Below, in pieces: positions 10,963 through 21,417 of a stretch of DNA of 64,000 nucleotides. The stretch spans positions 1,550,001 through 1,614,000 of the forward strand of contig CP103037.1 in NCBI GenBank assembly GCA_024752435.1. The letters run 5' to 3'. The translations under genes were made by a program, and so were the position numbers. Positions within the stretch are counted from its first letter, which is position 1; each line of letters opens with the position of its first letter. The notes beneath the pieces were generated by a model. That model saw nothing but the letters and a program-made list of their open reading frames with translations, was not told the origin of the DNA and searched no databases. The DNA comes from Allantophomopsis cytisporea (lineage: Eukaryota > Ascomycota > Leotiomycetes > Phacidiales > Phacidiaceae).

Positions 10963-12996
10963 ATGAATATTGATATCGCCGCCTCAATGAAGAGTCAGAC
11001 CGGAGGCCGTAATCGTGCTGTGAGAATTGCTGGTATGTGCTTCAACTCTGCGCCTCATCTCCAGCGTTCAAAACAAATTCTTCTTATGCGAACTCGCTGA
11101 TATCCTTCGAGGTGCTTCGGGCTCAGGTGCTGACCGTCGACATGCATTTTCCACCCTTGCTAAGAATTACCCTACGGATCCTGTGGACATAATTATCGGC
11201 GACTGGTTATCTGAAGCAAATATGACTGTCCTCGCAGATCGAAAAGCTGCTCGGAACAAGTCGCCCCAAGGACTTGCGGATACCCCGGAGGCTTATGAGG
11301 CTACCTTCCTAGAGGCCCTAGAACCTGCCTTAGAAAACATTGTGAAATATGGCATCAAAGTTGCTGTCAATGCTGGTGGGCTAGATACGCAGCTGTTGTG
11401 GAGACAAGTAGCTCAGATGGTGTACGAAAAGGGGCTTGGGGGAAGATACAATGTTGCTTGGATTGAGGGTGATGATGTTCTTCCAAACATCAAGTCAGGA
11501 CTACGCAGACAACATTCGGATAGTCCTACTGCAGACCTAGAGAATATATGTACGGGAGAGAAATTGCAAGATTGGAACGGCGGCGAAATCATTGGTGCGC
11601 AAGCTTATCTTGGAGGTATGGGGATCAAGATGGCCTTTGAGAAGGGCGCTGATATTGTGATTTGTGGAAGAGTTAGTGATGCATCTCCTGTGATTGGGGC
11701 AGCTTGCTGGTGGCACTCTTGGGGGACAGATGACCTTGATGAGCTGGCAAGAGCCTTTGTTGCAGGGCATATGATTGAGTGCTCAAACTACATTTGCGGA
11801 GGAAACTTCAGCGGATTCAAGAGTTTCGAGGGCCAGTGGAACGATATAGGATATCCAATTGCAGAGGTTGGGAAGAGAGGAGAGGTCATCATCACCAAAC
11901 AGAAAGGTACCGGCGGGGTGATCAATGTTGATACTTGCAAAGCACAGTTACTATATGAGATCCAAGGCCCTTGGTATTTCAATAGCGACGTTACAGCTAA
12001 TCTCACGAGCGTCGACTTCGAGCTCATAGAAACAAATCGGGTTGCCATGAAGGGAATTGTCGGAAAGCCACCACCTCCCACCACGAAAGTAGGCATCACA
12101 GCTCGTGGGGGCTTTCAAGCAGAACTCCACTGGTTTTTAGTTGGTCTCGACATCGAATCCAAAGCCCGTATGCTTGAGACTCAAATAAGACATGCACTTG
12201 GAGATTTATCACGATTCTCTGCACTTCAGTTTAGCACAAACGGAAGCTGTCCATCCAATCCGACATCTCAAGCCTCCGCCACCGTTGACTTCCGCATCTT
12301 TGCACAAACAAAAGACGTCAACATTCTACTCCCGCAAAACTTTCTGCGTCCAATCATGGACCTTATCATGTGCAGCTATCCAGGCGCAACCTTCCACATG
12401 GACTTCCGGCAAGGTATTCCAAAACCTTACTTTGAATACTTTGTCACTCTCTTGCCACAGAATGAAGTCAAGCATATCTGCCATACTCATAATGGGAAAC
12501 ACATTCCTATACCAACACCGAAAATCACGAAAGAGTACAATCCACAGCAACCCACTCAGGATCAGAGCACAAGTATAACGGAGGACTGGGGAGAGACAAT
12601 TAGAGGGCCTTTGGGCTGGCTTGTGCATGCCCGTAGCGGTGATAAAGGTTCGAATGCGAATGTCGGATTCTGGGTCCGTTCTAAAGACGAATACAACTGG
12701 CTACGGTCATTACTTTCAGTTGCAACTCTGAAAGGTCTCCTTGCGGACGAATACAATGGGAAGAAGATTGTGAGTCCCACCCAAACTTGCAGTTGAAACA
12801 AACTTTTAATCAGATTTCGTAGGATCGATTTGAATTACCAAATATCTACGCTGTACATTTCCTCCTCCATGACCATTTAGACAGAGGAGCGAATTCTTCA
12901 AGCACCTATGACTTTCTTGGAAAGAATGTTGCAGAGTTTCTACGTGCTCGCCATGTCGATATTCCAAAGAGTCTTTTGAATCGAGGGAAATTATGA
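10963..12996 (+). CDS. AtuA-family protein (acyclic terpene utilisation, DUF1446)
   Basis: Predicted 633-residue member of the family named after bacterial AtuA, which belongs to the citronellol/geraniol and leucine-type acyl-CoA degradation cluster; the exact reaction is not known. Exons: 10963-11032, 11112-12769, 12823-12996. Seen in the sequence: the N-terminal domain with GGLDTQLLWRQVAQMV and WIEGDDVLP, and the C-terminal domain with ARSGDKGSNANVGFWVRSKD. Length is in the usual range for fungal two-domain versions. The start MNIDIAASMKSQ is the only ATG that joins in frame through the GTATGT donor. The last three residues are GKL, at best a weak peroxisomal signal. No other genes of a terpene or leucine pathway lie nearby. 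Confidence 0.88.
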
Positions 12997-13072
12997 TAAA
13001 CTAATTACTATAACAATAACGCAAGGACTGTTCACCTAAAATAGCACCAATTTGACCATCGCTGCCGAGAAC

Positions 13073-13513
13073 CTATTTTCCCAGATGATAATCATCTCTC
13101 AGACCATATTCGAACCTCACCTCCTTCTGCTCCTTCTTGGCCTGTCCATTATATTCGTCCCACAGATTCCCAACCCCGGTCCAACCCTTCTCACTTAACC
13201 TCAGGATCGTGATCCCAAGTAACGCCCCAATAACCAACCACATATTGCACATAACGAAAACGAATAACGGGATTGTATGCGATAGCTTGATCCGCTTTAG
13301 TGGACAGCCTATTTTTCGAGGAACCTCTTCGGCAGTCGACGGCTCGATCAACGCCGTCAGCATGAAGCGCAGCGGACATTCTTTCGGTACAGCAGAGCCA
13401 CTGGTGCTCGAACTTGTGGTAGAGCTGTCGTCATCTTTCGACTTGTGCTTTTTGCGCCCATCTTTGTGATGGCGTTTCTTGGAGGAGTTGATGCTGAATA
13501 TTGCAAGGGACAT
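13073..13513 (-). CDS. Small single-pass membrane protein, unknown function
   Basis: Single-exon 146-residue protein. Residues 1-45 are Ser, Lys and His rich (MSLAIFSINSSKKRHHK onward). One strong hydrophobic helix of about 25 residues (around IPLFVFVMCNMWLVIGALLG) is followed by a short charged tail with RLSEKGWTGVGNLWDEYNGQ. This looks like a real conserved fungal protein, but I do not recognise a named family. Its stop lies only 77 bases from the convergent stop of the AtuA-family gene. Confidence 0.65.
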   Translation of the reverse strand: MSLAIFSINSSKKRHHKDGRKKHKSKDDDSSTTSSSTSGSAVPKECPLRFMLTALIEPSTAEEVPRKIGCPLKRIKLSHTIPLFVFVMCNMWLVIGALLGITILRLSEKGWTGVGNLWDEYNGQAKKEQKEVRFEYGLRDDYHLGK

Positions 13514-14951
13514 TTTAAGCGTTGAAGTTATGAGGTAGTGAAAATATGATTTGAGTTGTCCTATTGCTTTTGCTTTTCAAGTGTAATCAAAGGGCTATTC
13601 GACGAACTACGATAAAACAATTCACTACGAAGCTTTCATAGTTTCTATATACCGTGTGCATACCACTCACGCTCTTGATAACCAGCCGCCCATGCCGCCA
13701 CACACCATCGCATCGCAGAGCATCGCCCTGATGTAGTTGCAAAGTACGAATTCTCAACCAGTTCTAAAGTTCGGACTTCTAAGCCCACCCCGACGCCCCA
13801 AACACGCATCCAACACCGAAGATGAGTATCAGCTCATCGCACGGCATCCCAACACCGCACCCGTTTTCCTGGACAGTCCATACCGAAATTCATGGTCGCG
13901 CGCTGCATTTGAAAAAATGTCTCGCAATATCAAGTCCGATTTAGCTTCTGAATGTTGCATGTAACCGAGGCACCAATCATAGCTGGTTGTCTGGGTCCGC
14001 AGACCCCGGTGTACTGCTATAGGTGCGACTTATTCCTGGCTGTGAGGACTGCGGATGACTCCCGAATGCACCTGACCCTACGTTGATCGTGCTTTTGGTA
14101 TGATGGTGATGCCCCAGATCCATGGTCTACACACCCTCTTGTTAGTCCGCTCTGGAGTTTTCGAAGATCGATCCAGAACACGTTCATGAGGACGACCCGG
14201 TCCTCGGCCGTGTCATAGTGTTTTGACAGCTCAATGATGATGTACCATTCTCGCTACTGCTTTGGAACATGCATGTATTGAATACAAAGAAGGCTGCCAA
14301 ACGATTGATGACCAGTTTAACGTAGAATAAAGTAAAGGTAAAGGCGCCCGATCTACTTTGATAATAAGTCACATAGCATCTACGATTAAGAGATGTTAGG
14401 ATTGTTGTTACGAGATTCTGGCAGTCATATGATGCGTAACGATTAATAGACAAGTGGTGATTGACCTCCGGAATGGATAAGCTATGTAGAAGCCCCAGTG
14501 AGAGGATCAGGTATTATAACATAGTGATCTATTAAATTATGAGTTATAGTAACAGAGGCTCTTGACATACGTCAACAAAAAGTGAAAGTGATTTTGAGTT
14601 CAATTTATGCATTATTACGACATATAAATTGTGCAGCATGCATATGTCACTCCGGAAAGTATGGCCCCACAAGAGCTTCACAGCGTCATCGCATTCTGCG
14701 AAGTGCCATTCATTTCGCAAGAAGTCGTCTTGTGTCTACCGCATCAGATTATCGCATCAGATTATCCAATACAAATTGTACAAAATCGACGACAGTTCAC
14801 GTCGGAACATCGAGCCATCCAACTGAGGGATCTCGGACAGTATCGTTGCTGCAATCGCGACCCAGTCTAAGCTCTCACCCCGCTGTCCGAATTTACTCTG
14901 TCAGCGCATCATCAAACCACTCACGAAGAACAACAAACTCGGCAACGCACA
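13514..14951. other. Intergenic region with unassigned short reading frames
   Basis: Divergent spacer of 1.4 kb. The frame ending at 13964 (from about 13737) has a protein-like composition (PNTAPVFLDSPYRNSW) but lacks an upstream ATG in frame and is not called. Short overlapping frames at 14582-14998 probably belong to the leader of the next gene. Confidence 0.5.
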
Positions 14952-16127
14952 ATGGTTCTCGAGAATGCCTCCGATCCAACTGCGGATACCCTCAATGATG
15001 CTGGGGTACCGCAATCCGACCGAGACCCATACGCCACAGATTCATCGCCTGACCCGACAGCTCTGAAAGTCGATGCTAGCAAATGGCCGAAACCTCTTCC
15101 TGTATTCGGAACGCTCATGGGTTACACTCCTAAGCTCTTACAGACCATAATTCAACGTCAGGTCATTGTTTCAACGCAGGTTTTGGGGCGAAACCTGGAT
15201 CAAGAAGAGGTGGAAGCTCTCGGGTATTGGTCTGCAAAGTCGATGTCAATCAATTCATTCGGTGCCCCATTGGGTATGGTTGCTGGACTTTATCGAACAC
15301 AAGTCACGAAATCCTCATATAGATTCCCTTTCTTCACGCCTGATCTGGAGAGGATGAACGTCAATGCTTTCCCTTCAGACAAGATAAAATGGTTTAGTGG
15401 AAAAGCAGCGCAAAACGCCTGGCATAGTATGAGAGGAAGTGCATATGCTGCCGTCGGATATTTCGTTGGTTCAATAATCTTCAGCAGTTATGCAGCTTCG
15501 GTTTGCGCTATTGGTGAAATGAGAGACCCGCGGCTGAAGTCATTGATGGAAGCCATCGCAAATAGAGCAAAGACTGCTCGAGGAGCTCAGTTCCCTAGTC
15601 AGAACAGTGCACAGCGTCCGGGTGAGGCAAAGGTATGGAAGGGGCAGACTCGCAATGTTGACGATGCAAGCCCTACCTGGGGGTCTTCATCCGATGATTC
15701 AATACCAGATATACGCAAAGAGGCCATGTCCGCGAATGATGGTATGCTAACGGATGAGGAGCTACAAAAGATCACTGCGCGTACGAAGGACACGGGAGAT
15801 ATTCTTGCAACAGAGCAAACAAAGGCCTACCAAAACCAGAAGACTCGTAGTCCAGCACCACAATCAAACACCAGCATTTTCAGTGACAGCTTTGACGACG
15901 CGTCTCCAACTGGAGGAAGGGGCGTGGAACCCGTACAGTCATCTGGATCTGCTTGGGAAAGAATTCGTCAACAGCAGCAACAGCAAAGAGCCAATCCTCC
16001 AACAAGATCACAGCAATCGAATGCGTGGTCCAGAGTCCAAAACTCGGCCGAGCAGCAACAGAATGGCTCGGCCTCTACGGATAGTTTAGATAGCTTTGGA
16101 TTCTCATCATCTGAGAGACGCAACTAG
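14952..16127 (+). CDS. Conserved fungal membrane-associated protein, unknown function
   Basis: Single-exon 391-residue protein. The N-terminal half looks globular, with two apolar segments: one near residues 90-110 (SINSFGAPLGMVAGLY) and one near 170-190 (AYAAVGYFVGSIIFSSYAAS). The second half is a disordered Ser/Gln-rich tail with two short glutamine runs. The layout suggests a peripheral or two-pass organelle membrane protein, but no named domain is recognised. Start at MVLENASDPTADTL, the first ATG in frame after upstream stops. Confidence 0.75.
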   Translation: MVLENASDPTADTLNDAGVPQSDRDPYATDSSPDPTALKVDASKWPKPLPVFGTLMGYTPKLLQTIIQRQVIVSTQVLGRNLDQEEVEALGYWSAKSMSINSFGAPLGMVAGLYRTQVTKSSYRFPFFTPDLERMNVNAFPSDKIKWFSGKAAQNAWHSMRGSAYAAVGYFVGSIIFSSYAASVCAIGEMRDPRLKSLMEAIANRAKTARGAQFPSQNSAQRPGEAKVWKGQTRNVDDASPTWGSSSDDSIPDIRKEAMSANDGMLTDEELQKITARTKDTGDILATEQTKAYQNQKTRSPAPQSNTSIFSDSFDDASPTGGRGVEPVQSSGSAWERIRQQQQQQRANPPTRSQQSNAWSRVQNSAEQQQNGSASTDSLDSFGFSSSERRN

Positions 16128-17249
16128 CCTGATCGTACTGGTGTTTCAAGTGCACATGACGCCGCAACGAATATAAGGAAAGGAATTGTCTGATAATACT
16201 GGAGGTGGGATTAAATTTTTGCTGAGAAGCTACGAGGATTAATAGTCCGCTCTCAGCGCCGTGACGAGAGAAGTGTTTCACTAGGTAATTCTCAGGTGAT
16301 ATAGGCGTTTGGCATGGAAATGGCTATCTCTTCATAGAAATATACAAAGTTGAAGAAAGGAAACAACTAAAATGAGAGAGAAGAAGAAACTTGATAAAAA
16401 ACGATTTGGATTTGCTTCTCAAGTTTATCCGCAATTTTGTTCATGAATAATTGATATTCTCACGAGAAGTTGATAGATGAATATGCAGCAAAAGTCGTGC
16501 CTCTCATGTAAGGCTGTGATGTCAGGTTCTTATTGAGGCGCGCAATTGAATCTTAACTTCTCAAAATCTCTAACCATCCTCGTCCCACTTCTCTTGGCAA
16601 CTCATTGGGGCATAAACATTCACGTCTGTGGCACTATATATGCAAAATACCAACATCCATTGCCATTCTTATAACTATCGAAAATGGGAGTAAACAAAGC
16701 TCAAGGCTCATGTTTCATCTCAAGATGAGAAACTCCTCACACTTATTCTTATGCATGGTTACACTTAATACGCTTCACCATCAGATGCGCCCTTCATCTC
16801 CACACTAACACCCAAAGCTTTCATGACGACACCACCGATCCATCCACCATTGCACATGATGATGGCTCTGGACGCATCAATCGTGGGGCTTAAGCTCCCA
16901 TGGCTTCTATTCTACAAACATCTTCATTACCTAACTTCTAAAGGGTGGCGGCCCTGCTACTGATCTACCTAACTAGCACTAGCACTTGCGCCTTCACCCG
17001 CCGTTAAATCTAGAACCTCATCGTCATAGGAATTCTTCTATCCCGCCTTCATCGCGTCCGCAAGAACTTGCTTAAGTGACAGTGCTCGTAGTAAGCCCAT
17101 GAGATCACCGTGTTCATCTGCTACCATACCATGGTGCCATATATCTACCAGCCCTTACATATGGCTATGTTCCTTCTCATCCCACACCTGCTACTTCTAC
17201 GCCCACTTCAACTACAAAACATTTACGAGAAAGATCCCAATCCTTGACT
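16128..17249. other. Intergenic region, nothing recognised
   Basis: 1.1-kb spacer between two genes on the same strand. Pyrimidine-rich sequence before 17250 looks like a promoter and leader; no gene, repeat or RNA was seen. Confidence 0.6.
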
Positions 17250-18547
17250 ATGAAGGACACGATGCGAGACGCCCCTGTTGGCAAGCGTCCAGCTGGGAAG
17301 TCTGCTAGCTCTGGACCCAACGTGCAGTTGCCAGCGTCTGGAATTCCTATAGAAGGTGCATCTATCGCCGCTGCGAGTGCCCTCTCACATCATCCATCCG
17401 TTAGTAAAAGTTCAACTTCACAAACTGCAGCCCGCGATCGATCATTCCGAATGTCTTTACACGGTAATGGCAGCAGTAAGAGAAGCTCTGAAGCTGATCG
17501 TACCTCAACAACAACACCGCCTTATTCGCCAACAAGCCCTACTACTGGAAGTAGGAGAAGATCCCGAGGAAATTCGGCCTCAATCCCTGAATCAACCCGA
17601 GATGCTCCTGGTCCTTTGCAGTCAATAAATGCATCTTCATCAGCAGTCCCATCCGCAAATCGTAACATGCTAGTTGAAGGAGCTAGCGAAGCGCCCTCAC
17701 TTGAGGGAATTGTCGATCTAAATGACAGTGTCGATACGGATGTCCATACTCATCATGCACCTGGTAAATTACAGATGATTTTACATAGCATTGTGGGATA
17801 TCACTAACTTTGAAAGCCGTTGTCCATGAGAAAATTATTCCGAAAGTCCATACCATTACCGAAGAACGGGTTGAGCGAGAGATTCATACTCATGACGTCT
17901 TTCATCGCATTCAGCCAATTATTGATGTTCAAGTCCTTCCAGCAAAACATTATGTTCAGTCGCCAGATGGAAAAGGCCTCGTTGAAATTCCAGCGTCAGC
18001 TGTACCAGGACGCGGCAATCACTTCAAAGTCATCGATACCAGTTCAGAAGGAAGTGATGGGACAGCCATGGCTGCTGGGGGAATACCCAGAAACCAGGTC
18101 CATCATGATCACGCAACATCCGACCCTATTGTGACCAGCAATAAGAGCTATACTACTGATGAAGGGTACCCTAAGACAGAGTCTGTAGTCCATCATCCAC
18201 CAACACTCGAGACAGGAGGTTATGAGTCAGGTCAGACTGTACCTATGCTCATGAATTGTCTTCCCAGTGAACGGGCTAGACATAGTGGCAATCAAGATAG
18301 TGTTCCACGCAGGAGACAAGGAAGTCGTGAGGAAGACGACCTGTTATACAAGAACAATGGCACTGGACACCAGGTTACGCTTCCAAGCCATTCTAAGAAG
18401 AGTTCCACATATGGCTACGACGGTAGCGCAACAGGTGTAGGTGAGGCCACGAGCTTCTTGAGAAGGAAAAAGGAGGAGAAGAGAAGGAGCATGGATTCTG
18501 CGCGTAGTCTGGAGCAAGGAATGCGTGGTTTGAACGTTGGGAAGTAG
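17250..18547 (+). CDS. Conserved fungal protein with HTHDVFHRIxP motif, unknown function
   Basis: Predicted 414 residues from two exons, 17250-17763 and 17817-18547; the 53-nt intron carries a CTAAC branch site. Residues 1-165 are low-complexity and Ser/Thr/Pro-rich, with many possible phosphorylation sites. After the splice comes the conserved core: AVVHEKIIPKVH, REIHTHDVFHRIQPIIDV and LPAKHYV, a repeated His/Val pattern shared by a family found widely in filamentous ascomycetes. The tail is again disordered and basic. I know of no assigned activity. The start is the ATG at 17250; a TTG two codons upstream is not needed. Confidence 0.8.
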
Positions 18548-18953
18548 TAACGATGTTACATGACTGATTTGGATGTCGAAAGGAATACGGCGTAGTCTGG
18601 AGAAGGTGTAGGAAGTATAGCATTGTATTATTATCATTAGCATTAGGTAACAACATTATAGCAGCAATTATATGGGACGAAGCATAAGTATCCTATATCG
18701 GAGTACGTTTGTTAGGGAGTCAATCTGTTCATCCTTCGTCGAAGACTAAATATGGTGAATTCACTGGAGATAGGTACTTTTCTTGTGCCACTACCTAAAC
18801 GAAAGACCTCAGGCCGAAACTGTAGCCAAAGCTCACGCCACCGCCACACTTCGTGGAAGTTATAACACGCTTCTATGAGCTCCAACTTCCTTTCATACTT
18901 CCAGTGCAAATCCAACATAAATTTCTCACAAGCTTACTCTACAAAATCTCAAA
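18548..18953. other. Short intergenic region
   Basis: 406 bases between two same-strand genes; nothing recognised beyond a likely promoter for the small downstream gene. Confidence 0.6.
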
Positions 18954-19160
18954 ATGCCTCTCATCATTCCAAACATCACCTCCGAGAACCCCTCTGAGAG
19001 AGCGGCTAATGAGTTGGCGAGCTCAAATACTTCCACCAACAACACCAACACGAATACTACATCGAACACTACACAGAAGACCCCAGAACAAGAGGAGGCG
19101 GATCGTCTCTATGAGGAGAGAATCGAGGAGGAATATGCAAAGAGAGAGGGAGGCGCTTAA
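18954..19160 (+). CDS. Small hydrophilic protein, unknown function
   Basis: Single-exon 68-residue protein starting MPLIIPNITSENPSERAANE. The middle is an Asn/Thr-rich linker. The C-terminus is a charged helix (EEADRLYEERIEEEYAKREG). The ordered ends around a low-complexity middle, and a clean ATG in an A-rich context, suggest a genuine small protein. The family is not recognised. Confidence 0.6.
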   Translation: MPLIIPNITSENPSERAANELASSNTSTNNTNTNTTSNTTQKTPEQEEADRLYEERIEEEYAKREGGA

Positions 19161-19714
19161 GGTCTTCTGGTCCATCCAACTTGAAGCATCATTACAGCGC
19201 TGAATATGAAACGGCATCGTTTAAGGTCACTTTAGTACCTAGAAAGCTCAATAGTCTTGTCTTTGGAATGGAATTTGATTCAATCCTCTGCATCTCTTAC
19301 ATGCTGAAGTTGAATTACAACTATAATGCCCGGAGGCCTTTGCAAATACTAGTGCTTTGTAAAGATTGCGCTTACCGTATGCGATGTAGATATCAATGTA
19401 CATATAATAATCTTATCATCTCCCCAGAAATTGGCATCTTGATACTGTTATACGAGCCCTTTTAAGGATACATTTCAAGTCTCTTTGAACCCTTCAAGAA
19501 GGCATCTTGGTCCCTTCAGTTTTATACATACTGTTGGGTATCAGAGTATATGCGATGGTGTATACTCACCATACCGACAAGGATATCCGACCTTCGGTAA
19601 ATGACGCCATGCCGCATTTCGGTGATAGATACGCAAACGTGGGGTTACCACGGTGCTTTTAACCATCAAATATCTTCACCTACATAAACAGAATTTGTTA
19701 ATTTTACACTTCGC
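19161..19714. other. Intergenic region, nothing recognised
   Basis: 554-base AT-rich spacer that includes the 3' end of the small gene and the promoter of the dehydrogenase. Confidence 0.6.
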
Positions 19715-20941
19715 ATGCGTCCAGCCCGCTTACTCAATCGCCTTTCACATACTCTTCAAGGCTTCTTGCGCCCTTCTAGACGATCATCCGTATTCTCAGG
19801 TCTACTCAATAAGCGAACCATGGCAACCGCAATGGCCAAACGCCTTGAAGGCAAAACCGTGCTCATCACAGGAGCTTCTTCGGGAATTGGAAGAAGTACT
19901 GCTGTAGAGTTTGCTCGCACATCTCCCAAGAACCTTAAACTTATCTTGACTGCTCGCCGTATCGATACGCTCAAAGAGGTAGCCGAGCAGATCAAGAAGG
20001 AGGTTGGTGATGGTGTTAAGGTTCTTCCTTTCAAGCTGGATGTCAGCAATGCTGCAGAGATCCGTGGCTTTGTACAAGCTCTCCCAGAAGAATTCAGAGA
20101 AATCGATGTTTTGGTGAACAACGCGTACGTGCCCTTTCCATATAGATATCTACGCAGGGAATTCTGGAAATACTAATGGTACCAAGTGGACTTGTTAAGG
20201 GCGTTGCTAAAGCCCCTGAGATTGCTGAGGAGGACATTGCTACGATGTTCAACACCAACGTCACAGGCCTCATCAACATGACCCAAGCCATTTTGCCAAT
20301 CTTCAAGAAGCGTGCTGATGGCGGTGCTGGTGATATCATTAATGTAGGCAGCATTGCCGGCAGAGAGCCATATCCAGGTGGAAGTATCTACTGTGCCACA
20401 AAGGCAGCTATCAGAAGCTTCACAGATGCGCTTAGAAAGGAACTTATTGCTACTAGAATCAGGGTCATCGAGATTGACCCTGGGCAAGTTGAGACAGTAA
20501 GTTTTTGCTATAGCAAGCAAGTCTGCGGCCGTGCTAATCAGAAAAGGAATTCTCAGTTGTGAGATTTTACGGTGACAAGGCCAAGGCCGATGCCGTTTAT
20601 GCGTGAGTTCAGGTTATCTATGATATAAGGACATAGGCTGATCTTTCGCAGTGGTTGCGAGCCTTTGACACCAGATGACATTGCGGAGGTGATCGTTTTC
20701 GCTGCGGGACGAAGAGAAAACGTGGTCATCGCTGACACTCTGATTTTCCCTAACCACCAGGTATGCTCTCCTCTTCACTTTCGTTATTAACAATTATATG
20801 ATGAATTTGGTGCAGATAGATGCTAACAATAGCAGGCTGCTGCTACTGTCTTGCACAAGAAGCTATAGATAACTCTAACTAATAAGCATCTAGGCTGGTG
20901 CTGGTGGGGCTATGTACAGGAAGCCTGTAAATGAGAAGTAA
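19715..20941 (+). CDS. Short-chain dehydrogenase (YMR226C/YdfG type) with alternative ends
   Basis: NADP-dependent 3-hydroxy acid/serine dehydrogenase-like enzyme. Common exons are 19715-20124, 20187-20496, 20547-20602 and 20652-20760. The last exon is either 20836-20868 or 20894-20941, giving 305 or 310 residues. Family marks: TGASSGIGR cofactor loop, NNAG, catalytic Ser in NVGSIAG and the YCATK dyad. Residues 1-35 ([15 protein letters not shown] onward) are Arg-rich with no acidic residues, like a mitochondrial presequence. An in-frame ATG at 19820 starts the plain enzyme ([12 protein letters not shown]). The two C-termini are [10 protein letters not shown] and [15 protein letters not shown]. 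Both acceptors have good branch sites. Confidence 0.92.
20836..20868 (+). other. Alternative terminal exon A of the dehydrogenase
   Basis: Ten codons and a TAG after acceptor AG 20834-20835, with a GCTAAC branch 10 to 15 bases upstream. It encodes [10 protein letters not shown]. There is no donor inside, so it is used instead of, not together with, exon B. Confidence 0.7.
20894..20941 (+). other. Alternative terminal exon B of the dehydrogenase
   Basis: Fifteen codons and a TAA after acceptor AG 20892-20893, preceded by a CTAACTAAT branch region. It encodes [15 protein letters not shown]. It begins with the same GCTG-GCT pattern as exon A and has an aligned basic pair (RK versus KK), as if one arose from the other. 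Confidence 0.7.
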
Positions 20942-21417
20942 TAGTGGGCAAGCAGGTATTATAGATTCACTGCTTAAATGATATGGACATTTACTTTCAT
21001 GGTTGTTGCAGCTGTGATCCATCTTTGGTGATTATATATAAAACAATCTTGACAATTTGCACAATTACTTGCATCCCTTTTCTTGGTCTCTACATTTATA
21101 CAGGTCCATCCTTTTATTGAGAGCCGTTCAATCATTCAAACCTATCCAGTGTTTACGATCATAAAGTTATTGAGTATTCTGAACCACTCCGGAATGTATA
21201 TTCATCTAACAATTCCATGCCTAGTGGATCACAGTATTTCAGCAGCTCAAAACCACTCAGAACCGTAGAGCTATTTACCAGTTTAGAATCATCCACAATC
21301 AGTCGAAGTACAACCATCTTTAACTCAACCACATCATTTATCTATTAACTACAAAGAGTATCTCATCACTTCACACCTCTGGTTCATATGATATAATAAA
21401 ATGAACACAGTAGTCCT
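20942..21417. other. Convergent intergenic region
   Basis: 476 AT-rich bases between two convergent genes; nothing recognised. Confidence 0.6.

Noticed and set aside
13737..13964. 75-codon plus-strand frame with protein-like segment
   Set aside because: It lacks an ATG start and a convincing upstream exon; kept only as a note in the spacer.
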